From: Harmonia axyridis
Taxonomy: Eukaryota > Arthropoda > Insecta > Coleoptera > Coccinellidae
Assembly (NCBI RefSeq): GCF_914767665.1
Contig: NC_059501.1
Coordinates: forward strand, 53,010,798-53,074,797
DNA length: 64,000 nt
Direction: 5' to 3'
Shown in pieces: positions 22,573 through 31,668 of the stretch (its first letter is position 1; each line of letters begins with the position of its first letter). The notes beneath the pieces are model-generated. The model saw nothing but the letters and a program-made list of their open reading frames with translations, was not told where the DNA came from and did no database searches. Both the position numbers and the translations under genes were made by a program.

Positions 22573-24755
22573 TCATTTTATTTTTTTCTGAAACATTGAA
22601 CTTTCCAACTCATTTATAGCATCATCAGTTTTAGAATTTTCGAAATCTCTACATCCAACATGATTAACTAATTTAGAATGTATACCAAATCGTACTTTTC
22701 TACCTTTGGTGGCTCGAGTATCAATTTTTCTTTTCATATTACTCCTCATGTTTTGTAACTGGACCCATTGACGACTCAACTGTATTGGGTCAATTATGTC
22801 TGAAGACTTGAATTCAACTAATTCTCTAAGTTGTTGGTGATAAAAGTCTTCATCATCATAAATATTAACATTGTAATCTGCTTCATCTTTTCCTTCTGCT
22901 TCTCCAATTATTTGACAACTAGATCTCTTCAATTGAGTTTTTTTTAACAACTTGGATTTATCCATTAAAATATTATTTATTTGATCCACTATTGTATAAG
23001 AATTTGATTGGGTGTGTTTGAATTTAGTTTTATCATACCACTTCTCTATTGTTTTATTTCTATATATTCTATATACTTCGTGTCGCTCTGATAACTCTTC
23101 TCCATAATTTTTAATTTTTGAACGTTTTATTTCTTGTTCATCATCTAATTCCTCTTCACTTGAAATTTCTTCGTTGTCTTGCTGATTATTTTCTTGTTTC
23201 TTCAATGACAACTTGCTTGTTTCAGGATATTTTTTCAACATTAATGTTTCAAGTAACAACATTTTTTTCAGAAGATTAGTTAGGTTTCTATTGGTTTGAG
23301 ATAGTTTATTTTTGGATTCCTCATCTGCACTTTTGAAAATTTCCTTCAATTTCCCACCAATAGGCATTTTGTTACTAGCAGATAAAGCTTTTTTTGATTT
23401 GATTCGCATTTCTAATAAACTCTCCCAAATATTTAACTGTTTTCTAACACTGATTCCCTTATTTCCTTTACCTACTGTAGTTGACTCTGAGAAGTTTTTG
23501 AAGTTTTCATCATCATTAGTTTCAACATCTGAACCGTATGAAACATCACTTCCTTCTTCAATTTCATTTTCTTCATTACAATCATTTTCATCAGTTTCTT
23601 CTTCTTCTGCACAAATAATATTTTCGTCAAAAACTCCATTGTCATCGGACCCTTCTTCGCTATCACCTGTAAAAGAACTAAGTAGATTTTTGGAATTCTT
23701 TTTTATAGCTGAGTTGGCACAACTGTCCACAAATTATTAAAAATAAGAAAAATTGGATTAACAGATTCTAGGTTGATATTTGTCACAGAGAAATGTGCTG
23801 CCATTGAAGGTGATTGGACCGGTTTCACCTTTATGTTGGAGGTCAACAGTATCGCTCAACCAAATGTCAATTTGCTAGCAGTTCCTGGCAGGCTGACAAA
23901 GCTGTAAAGACCCCAATTCAGTGAAATAATGAATGAATTTTATCTTTTAGTTTTTGCAAAGTGTGGTATTCAAGCTTGCTTAGGCTGCACTCTTCTACCA
24001 GATTAGTATTGTACAAGTATTGTCAGCAATTTTTTATGACTAAATCGAAATTTGATTGAGAGCCAACAGTAGCATACACATTGTATGCAATACATCAGAC
24101 ACTTTTAACTTAGATTATATCAGTTCGATTTTCTTATTTATAGTTGCCGTCGCTTTATCATTTATATGTAATCCTTCTTGAATTTACAAACTATTACTTT
24201 ATGGTATTCGTCCACAGTCAATATATTAGAGAGAATTTGTAATTAGTACTGAAGTAAGTTGCTATATGAAAACATGTTTTGATGATTGGATTATTCACTG
24301 ACTTAAGTGTATCATTTCAGAAGCGGGTTTATTTCAAAATGATATATAATTTTAAATACATAATACTTATTTGGTTGATAGTCCAATTCAGATACTTTTT
24401 AAGTTAGAATCGGAGTTAGTAATAGTATTATTGATATAATTTAAATATAATATTTATTCTACAAATAAATTATCTATTGATAAATTTTGAAAGTTTTACC
24501 TTCATCATCAGAATCTCTATATCTCTTTCGACTAGTAAGTTTTCCTGCATACTTCTCATCTACGTCTTCTAAAAGATCAATATTAGAAGCTCTTATTTTG
24601 CTCCTTTCGTTGATTTCTCCATGATCGCTGTCTTCACTATCTGGAGTGAAAACTTTAGCACTTGTACCATCTATATCATCATCTTCATCAAAGTTTTGGG
24701 GTACAGAATTGAAAAGTTTGGCAATGTTTTCCGATAACGATTTTTCTTTCTTCAT
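22573..24755 (-). CDS. AATF: AATF (Traube/Bfr2), nucleolar ribosome-biogenesis factor
   Basis: Two coding exons on the - strand: 24755-24500 (85 codons plus 1 nt) and 23708-22573, with a GTAAAA donor and an AACTCAG acceptor. They total 464 codons including TGA, or 463 aa. The N-terminal part is highly acidic with Glu/Asp runs. RKQLNIWESLLEMRIK at about residue 173 marks the AATF/Che-1 domain. DPIQLSRQWVQLQ and KATKGRK-type TRATKGRKVRF at about 392-430 mark the C-terminal TRAUB domain. AATF homologues act in the nucleolus in small-subunit pre-rRNA processing, and in vertebrates also bind RNA polymerase II and p53-pathway factors. Intron 1 is 791 bp. The acceptor is the least certain point: the nearby GGACAG would shift the frame, whereas AACTCAG keeps it. 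Confidence 0.88.
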
Positions 24756-24878
24756 TTTGAATTGAAATACTTTACGCTACAAAATTAAATTAATAATAAT
24801 AATCACAAATTTAAATCATCCACCACAAATATTCAAATACTAGGTTAAGTTACAGACATAGAACAAGTATGTATATTT

Positions 24879-24912
24879 ATCATAGACCTAATGGATATTA
24901 GGTCTATGATAT
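24879..24912. repeat. 14-bp-arm hairpin upstream of AATF
   Basis: ATCATAGACCTAAT and its complement ATTAGGTCTATGAT are separated by a few bases, about 125 bp upstream of the AATF start codon. AGGTCTATGATA is also found alone near 7431. Function unknown. It may be a tiny mobile-element remnant or a promoter structure. Confidence 0.5.
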
Positions 24913-25019
24913 TTATATATATACTTACTCTATGGTTACAGAAGACAGAACACAAGTTAAACAAGATAAGATGCTGTCATAGAGTATAATTATTGCATCC
25001 TTTTCTTCACTACATCCAC

Positions 25020-25660
25020 TGAGATATCCTTAGGTACTATTCTCGATTCAAGGGTATGTTGCGCCCTCTACAGTGTTCGTTTTTAAGTGTAGGGAAGATC
25101 ATTCTTAAGATGTCTAAAAACATGGTGAATGCACTCGTCAAATTTTGAATGCAATGACATTCGACCAAATTGAAAATATTAGTTTTAGTTCGTGGCGGCG
25201 CCGCAATGTCATACTTGTCATTTCGATCTTTTTTCCGTTGGTTTTGATTGGATACATTAATTAAAACCCGATACTGACCAATCAAAAGCGACGTGTAACC
25301 GAGTATGATCGTGCAAAGTCGTGAAACAAAACACGAAACGTTTACTGGAATGAATTCAAATATTTGTAATAGATAGAGTTTATTGGTATTTCAACTACAA
25401 GAATTACTTCCATAGATCATAACTATAATGAAAGATATACATATAGGTACATAATGGCACAAAACTCGTAAATAATAAATAAAAAGAATCTTCATTTGTT
25501 GATAGCGCTACCTACAGTTGACATAACGAAGCTTAACTAATATTCTCAAAATTGGCAAAACAAAAGCTAATCAGTTCATACACCTGGTTTTTAGACATCT
25601 TAATCATTCTGTACCTCATAGTAATAAACATGTTTATTCTTCTATGTTCTGTACGAAAGG
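25020..25660. repeat. Degenerate long inverted repeat
   Basis: AAGATGTCTAAAAACA at 25106 reappears inverted as GGTTTTTAGACATCTT near 25585. Weaker matches continue on both sides (GAAAATATTAGTTTTAG near 25170 against CTTAACTAATATTCTC near 25533). The arms span roughly 150-200 bp and are strongly diverged. Possibly an old foldback element. The stretch 24913-26066 otherwise shows no gene. Confidence 0.35.
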
Positions 25661-26066
25661 ATTTCGTGGTTATTTTTAATTTTAAAATCTTAAAAGTGCG
25701 CATCAGGAAGCAGACGTATGCACATCGGCTCCTGAGATATATTTTTATAACTACGCAAAAAGCTGTTTAACCAACAATCAGCCACTACTGACTTCGGGCA
25801 TCAAAAACCCGGATTGATCGAGCTGTTGCTTCAAAACTTGCACAATCATCTCAGAAACAAGAATAATCACGACAAATAGAATGAATATTTCCATTATTTA
25901 TTCAGAAGAATTGAACTAAAATTCTACCTAAAAAGGATTCCTTATCAGGTCAGATCGTAAATGTATAAGATAATAATAGAGTGATACAAAACACAAGTTC
26001 AACACCGGATGCTGGGAATATCCCAATGACTGGGATCAGTCATTATACAATATAGATGTATAGGAT

Positions 26067-26184
26067 CTTTCACAAACATCGAGTTATTGTAGATTGACAT
26101 CATCAAGTGATGAAGAATTCCTACGATTCGCCAATGGACAAGGATGCCAAAGCATGAGACATACAACAAAAAGAAGAAAAAGTT
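26067..26184 (+). pseudogene. Jockey-type LINE ORF1, 5' part (left of BEL insertion)
   Basis: An open frame from about 26064 (SSSDEEFLRFANGQGC, then basic residues KRRKS) reaches the BEL boundary. When one copy of the 5-bp duplication AAGTT and the BEL element are ignored, this frame continues without a stop at 45867 into the PPPIFVYGVSNYKE motif of Jockey ORF1. The upstream boundary of the LINE is not defined; a stop in this frame lies at 26061-26063. Confidence 0.65.
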
Positions 26185-26244
26185 TGTTGCATTTTTCCTA
26201 TTTGAACCAATAAAAATGATGTTATAATAGTCTTACCAATATAA
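26185..26244 (-). repeat. BEL 3' LTR, outer 60 bp
   Basis: Matches 43102-43161 of the other LTR with a few changes, starting TGTTGCA and running to TTACCAATATAA. The LTR resumes at 38243 with ATATAAAC, so ATATAA is the duplicated target of the insertion in between. Confidence 0.85.
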
Positions 26245-26465
26245 TAATAATAATAGGACTTTATTCAGGCTAATGACCATAGCAGTCGATGCCTTCATTC
26301 AAAGTAAAAAAAAAAAAACAAAAAATAGGACTTTATTGACTTAAATTCTTTACAAATGAACAGAAAATCAAAACAATCCCAGGGCGAAGTTCAGATGGCA
26401 TTCGATGATGCCTCCGTTCTGCCACTCAAACCCTGATTTAATAACTTAAACATAAAATTGATATA

Positions 26466-27370
26466 CAGGGTGTTTCATCATAAACTGGACAAACATATAT
26501 ATTCGTGTAGAGGACATCGGGAGAATCATTTTTGCCTTATACAATATATCCCGTTTTCGACGCATAAGCGAGATACAGGGTGTTAAACGTCAATTTTGAG
26601 CAATATTCTTATGGGTGTGGTAAGTTTTGTATAACACTCAAAGAAACGGTTTTTGGTCAAATCTCAGTATTTTTGGGTCCTCTATTCAGAAAAGTTGATG
26701 AAATCCGAAAAAAGGATTACAAAATGGCGGAAAACCTGCAACGTTCCTAATTTTTTTTTCCGGTGGTCAAATTGAATTTTAGTTTCTGAATGAACACAAT
26801 TTTCTAAGAATTTCTGTGCAAAAATTTTTTCAAAAATCGAACACAAATTTTTTTTTACATGTCTACAGCGATAAAAAAATTTCACCCGAAATGGATGAAA
26901 TTTCGTACAATTGTACTCCTTCAATTATCAATCACGAATATGAAAACAGAATTGCAAAATATCAAACGGTTTCGTTACTACAGCCATTCAAATGTTTCGT
27001 TCAAACCTTCAAAAAAAAATTAGAATGGCTTCTTAGAGTAAAATTATTAAATTATTGCTATTTCCAAAAATTCCGGATGCTAAAATGTATTTATACAAAA
27101 AAATTCGCTGAAACTTAGTTGGGAGTCGAACCCTCGATTCCAACGTAAGTATTAATGAAGAAATTAAGACAGTTCTAAGGATATTAATATTCGTTGCTAA
27201 GCAACGGAATTTCGTAGCTCATAGAATTCTACTGGTTATTTGAATTTCACTGAATAAAATTTCGCAAGTATCGTGACACGAATTTGTTTGGAAACGAAAA
27301 TGAAATATTCTCTTTTGGAAAAAATGTCATGGTTCATGCTTATTATTAAACGAATTATTCAAGGAATAAA
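26466..27370 (+). repeat. Left long inverted repeat of the mariner
   Basis: Near-perfect complement of the right arm to about 27325, then weaker similarity to about 27370. It includes the duplicated transposase start, a GTTGCTAAGCAAC palindrome near 27191 and a tRNA T-arm-like motif at 27122-27132. Confidence 0.8.
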
Positions 27371-27438
27371 CCTGATTTTTTTAATAATAATTCTACATTT
27401 TATAAACACAAAAAAAACAGATTAATGGAAAAATCAAT

Positions 27439-28500
27439 TTATAAATCGTTTTCGAAGATGTTTCCATTTTTAAGAATACACATTCTCGCCCTTTTCGCAA
27501 CACTATCGATCGCTGAACGTATCATTTCGGGGTTTTGCCGGATCTCCTCGGCAGCTGATTCAATTCGTTGAATAAGTTCTTCCTTTGAGTTTAATGGAGC
27601 TCTCTTATCATAAACAAGACTTTTGAGATGTCCCCAGAAATAAAAATCAAGTGGTGTGAGATCCGGCGAACGAGGAGGCCATGCGATAGGTCCTAATCGG
27701 CCAATCCATCGGCGTGGGTATTCTTCATCTAGATACCCTCTTACATCTCGAGTTGTGTGGGCAGGGCAACCATCATGCTGGTACCAAATGCCCTGAATCT
27801 GACTCTGCGGAATATCTTCAAGATCTGGCAGAATCTCCGTCAGGAAGTGATAATAGCCGTTTCCAGTCAATGTTTGAGGAAGAATGTATGGTCCGATAAT
27901 GAATTTATCTTTTATTCCCGCCCAAACATTAACTGAAAACCTCTTCTGGCTATTTTTTGATACCGTGGCATGCGGATTTTCTCTATGCCATAAAATATTA
28001 TTTTTTCTGTTGAAGAAACCATCCCTATGAAAAGTAGCTTCATCCGTAAATAAAATTTGATGGAGAAAATCCCTATTTCTACGTACTCTTCTCAAAATAA
28101 ACTGACAGAATTCTTTTCTTCTATGAAAATCACCGTCTTCTAAAGTTTGGCAGAGTTGGAAATGGAACGAATGGAAGCTGTTCCTTTTGAGTACTCTCCA
28201 AACAGTAGTTTCACTTTTATTCACTGAAGGGTGGTTCGAAAGAGTTCTTGTTGAAATCATTGGGTTATCTCCTACTAAATTAAGGGTGCGATCATCGTTT
28301 GTTCTTATTGTTTCCTTTTTTTTCCGGTGCAAACTTCCTTCTTCACGTAATTTGCGTACTGTTTCATAAAAAGTTTTGAAGTTTGGCAAATTTCTGCTTG
28401 GAAATCTGCGGGAGTAAATTTCCCTTGCTTTTCTGCCTGAGCAATTCGCTTCATAATAAGCCTGCACAATATCATTTTTTTCCAAAAGAGAATATTTCAT
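27439..28500 (-). CDS. mariner-superfamily transposase
   Basis: An uninterrupted frame of 353 aa if started at the Met at 28500 (MKYSLLEKND), the usual mariner length. A 20-residue upstream extension is also open but lies in what should be untranslated sequence. The N-terminus has HTH-like segments (DIVQAYYEANCSGRKAREIY; ETVRKLREEGSL). The catalytic triad is visible as FTDEATF (Asp 153), QHDGCPAH (Asp 243) and PPRSPDLTPLDF (Asp 280). There are 89 and 36 residues between the Asps, so by the usual notation DD36D rather than the classical DD34D. WGHLKSLVY follows. The frame shows no stop or frameshift, unlike most transposon genes in the window. The enzyme would bind the terminal repeats and move the element by cut-and-paste. 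The closest subfamily is not assigned. Confidence 0.85.
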   Translation of the reverse strand: MKYSLLEKNDIVQAYYEANCSGRKAREIYSRRFPSRNLPNFKTFYETVRKLREEGSLHRKKKETIRTNDDRTLNLVGDNPMISTRTLSNHPSVNKSETTVWRVLKRNSFHSFHFQLCQTLEDGDFHRRKEFCQFILRRVRRNRDFLHQILFTDEATFHRDGFFNRKNNILWHRENPHATVSKNSQKRFSVNVWAGIKDKFIIGPYILPQTLTGNGYYHFLTEILPDLEDIPQSQIQGIWYQHDGCPAHTTRDVRGYLDEEYPRRWIGRLGPIAWPPRSPDLTPLDFYFWGHLKSLVYDKRAPLNSKEELIQRIESAAEEIRQNPEMIRSAIDSVAKRARMCILKNGNIFENDL

Positions 28501-29332
28501 TTTCGTTTCCAAACAAATTCGTGTCACGATACTTGCGAAATTATATTTAGTGAAATTCAAAAACCAGTAGAATTCTATGAGCTACGAACTTCCGTTGCTT
28601 AGCAACGAATATTAATATCCTTAGAACTGTCTTAATTTCTTCATTAATACTTACGCTGGAATCGAGGGTTCGACTCCCAACTAAGTTTCAGCGAATTTTT
28701 TTTGTATAAATACATTTTAGCATCCGGAATTTTTGGAAATAGGAATAATTTAATAATTTTGACTCTAAGAAGCCATTCTAAATTTTTTTTGGAGGTTTGA
28801 ACGAAACATTTGAATGGCTGTAGTAACGAAACCGTTTGATATTTTGCAATTCTGTTTTCATATTCGTGATTGATAATTGAAGGAGTACAATTGTACGAAA
28901 TTTCATCCATTTCGGGTGAAATTTTTTTATCGCTGTAGACATGTAAAAAAAAATTTGTGTTCGATTTTTGAAAAAATTTTTGCACAGAAATTCTTAGAAA
29001 ATTGTGTTCATTCAGAAACTAAAATTCAATTTGACCACCGGAAAAAAAAATTAGGAACGTTGCAGGTTTTCCGCCATTTTATAATCCTTTTTTCGGATTT
29101 CATCAACTTTTCTGAATAGAGGACCCAAAAATACTGAGATTTGACCAAAAACCGTTTCTTTGAGTGTTATACAAAACTGACCACACCCATAAGAATATTG
29201 CTCAAAATTGACGTTTAACACCCTGTATCTCGCTTATGCGTCGAAAACGGGATATATTGTATAAGGCAAAAATGATTCTCCCGATGTCCTCTACACGAAT
29301 ATATATGTTTTTCCAGTTTATGATGAAACACC

Positions 29333-29335
<3 letters not shown>
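28431..29335 (-). repeat. Right long inverted repeat of the mariner
   Basis: Complement of the left arm. It includes the transposase start codon (28498-28500), the CGTTGCTTAGCAACG palindrome near 28597 and a Pol III B-box-like GGTTCGACTCC at 28667-28677. Confidence 0.8.
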
Positions 29336-29382
<47 letters not shown>

Positions 29383-29395
29383 TATGTATATGGCA
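29336..29395. repeat. TA microsatellite at mariner end
   Basis: About 25 TA units with minor interruptions, starting exactly at the TA target dinucleotide of the mariner right end. Confidence 0.9.
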
Positions 29396-30000
29396 TCCTG
29401 GTATAGCAAGATGAACAAAATGTGGGTGGTTTACTACCTTATCTACTGTCGCCTTTTTATTCATAATTTTTACTGCAACGCCTTCATCTTTACTGATGAA
29501 CCAATTACCATTACCAATTAATTAGTATAAATAAAAATCCAGTAAAAACATTGTATATAAAACCCCCATAAATTAATATAAACAAGACCCCATTTAAAAT
29601 TTTGCATATATAAAACTAATAAATTAATATAAACAAAATAGTTGTAAAACCTGTATATTATGTACATTTCGGGTGTAAAGGACCCATAATAAATTAACAT
29701 ATATCCAGTAAAAAACATTGAGACATAGTTCCTATCGCCAAACCTTTGCGATTCATCACTATTCACTTTCGCGTTTGATATGCCTGACTTACTGTCTACC
29801 TGTCTAAAATAATGAATTGAGATTTATTTGGTGAACGGATGTGTTGATTTGAGCTCTGAAAATCAGCGCGTTAATGGTTAAATTTTGTTTTGAATTTTGT
29901 ACAGATAAGAAACTAAGACTTTCTAAATGTGATGGTGTAAAATTGAAATTCTGAGATTGACAAATAGCGGATCAAATTACTGGAGATTTCAGAATCGTCT
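29396..30000. other. Unclassified sequence between mariner and LINE
   Basis: No gene is seen. 29520-29720 contains several copies of AAATTAATATAAAC-like units. Part may belong to the interrupted Jockey/I-group LINE (3' region) or to the 5' untranslated part of the CR1-group LINE that follows. Confidence 0.35.
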
Positions 30001-30128
30001 TGGAATAATCCTTTTTTTTTCCCATCCTTCATTATCTGGGACAGATGGTGATGAGGTTGGCAGTGGATAAGGGTTCACATACACCGACAGGATTGGTAAT
30101 GAACTTCAGTTCATTCTGAATTCTTTTC

Positions 30129-31668
30129 ATGGTGTTTCATTGGGAATCAGGGGAAGGAAGTATTATTGATATCAAGTACCAACATAGTATGAATGCCACC
30201 TATGAGTGCTGCAAAAAAAAGGAGAGCAGTCATGCTGTGTGCATAAAATGTTTCGGCCATTTCCATTTGAGTTGCCTAGAGAGAAGGAAATCAGCCAAGA
30301 TTACAGAGGGTGGTAATTGTCTATGCTCAGTGGAATGTCAAAAAAGCTATAAGCGTGAAGAAGAAGAGAATATATTGCAGAGGAAGAAATTGCAGTAATA
30401 TACTGAGAAAATTCAAATGTTAAAGGAGAAGATTATTCAGGTTGAGGAAGAGAGGGAGATAAAAGAGAAGGATTTGATAAAGAAGATGGATACGATGAGT
30501 CTGTTGAACATTGAGAAAGAACATCAAATAAGAACCCTGAGAAGACATAGTGAAACTTTCGAAAACGATGTTTTTTTATCTATGAGGAAAAAACTTGGAA
30601 AAAAGCGGAAATAAATCAAAGAAATTAGTGAAGTTTTTAAAGTGTAAGATCGCTAATAAGCAGGAGGAATTGAATTGTAGTGAGAATGTCGTGAAGGATC
30701 TTAGAGAGGAAGTCAAAAATTTGAAAAAAGAAAATGAGAACCTTGTATCAATGGTGGAGACTCTCAATAAGGAGAACGAGGAAGAAAAGGATAAAATAAA
30801 AATTATAACTGAAGAAAATCGTATACTGAAGGAAAAAATTGAGGAATTGAAGAAAGAACAGCAGAATTCTGCTAAGAAAATTTCCCACAATGAAGATAAA
30901 AAAGAATCACAAAAAAAGGCAATGCAGATGAGAATGAAATTTCAGATGAGGTATTCACAAAACTAGAGAGTAAATTATTCAGCAGACTATTAGTTCAAAT
31001 AAAGGAGAGCTTAATATCAGAAACAGAGCCAAAAATGAAACCATCAAAAGAGCACCATGCTACAGACATCAATAGAAAAACCAGAAAAGATTCTAAAACT
31101 CTCAAATACTCAGATGTAATAATGAAAAATGTAGTAAGCAGGGATGGAAATAGCACAGAAAGAGATAATTCAAAAGATGTAAGCACAATTCCAAAAATAA
31201 TTATAGACGAGTTCAAGGAACCAACACAACCAACTCATAAGAATACAGCACAAAAAGATAGGCTCTCAAGTGAACACATACAACATGAAGTTTGGACAAC
31301 AGTGGAGGATAAAAAAAAAAAAAACAAAAAAGCAGAACGTGATAGAAGGAAACAGTGATGTCACAAGTTTATCAGAGAATGCTAGTTTCACTAGTGCTGA
31401 AAGGAAAGCATGGCTTTATGTGGGAAGAGTAGATTTAAAGGCTACCGAATGTAATATAAAAAACTTTCTCACCCGAAAGTTCCCCAATAGAGAATTCAGG
31501 ATCGAAATGTTACCAAAAAGAGAAAACGCTATTAGCATTGCCTTCAAAGTCGCGGCTGATTTTTCATTGATGGAAGAATTACAAAAGCCGGAAATGTGGC
31601 CTCAAGGTGTTCTGGTGAGGAGATTTCGATTCCTTGGACGAGGACAATCTTTTCAAAGTGGAGAATAG
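30129..31668 (+). pseudogene. LINE ORF1: PHD-like finger, coiled coil, RNA-binding-like domain
   Basis: The N-terminus has a Cys/His cluster (CC..C..CFGHFHLSC..C..C) like the PHD finger in CR1-group ORF1 proteins. About 200 residues of Lys/Glu-rich heptad-like coiled coil follow. The C-terminus starts AWLYVGRVDLKATE and ends near WPQGVLVRRFRF, a nucleic-acid-binding-like fold. Breaks: an in-frame TAA at 30396-30398, and frameshifts near 30600, 30950 and at the A14 run 31311-31324. Product would be the RNA-binding partner of the ORF2 enzyme. Confidence 0.65.

Larger units (their letters stand above)
26466..29335 (-). mobile_element. mariner-superfamily transposon with about 0.9 kb inverted repeats
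   Basis: Outer ends CAGGGTGTTTCATCATAAAC and its complement, each next to TA. The inverted arms (26466-about 27370 and about 28431-29335) are nearly identical for over 800 bp and include the first codons of the transposase gene. The left arm therefore carries a second, incomplete copy of the gene start, diverging progressively after codon 9. The total length of 2870 bp is about twice that of a usual mariner, whose terminal repeats are typically about 30 bp. The right end abuts a TA microsatellite. Confidence 0.85.

Noticed and set aside
23312..23740. 142-codon + strand frame over AATF
   Set aside because: Mirror of the acidic AATF exon (Glu/Asp codons read backwards as Ser/Phe/Leu); AATF domains support the - strand.
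28644..28985. Repeated open frames in the mariner arms (about 80-113 codons)
   Set aside because: Present twice because the arms are inverted copies; they carry no protein motifs.
29202..29418. Tyr/Ile-repeat frames over the TA microsatellite
   Set aside because: Translation of a dinucleotide repeat.
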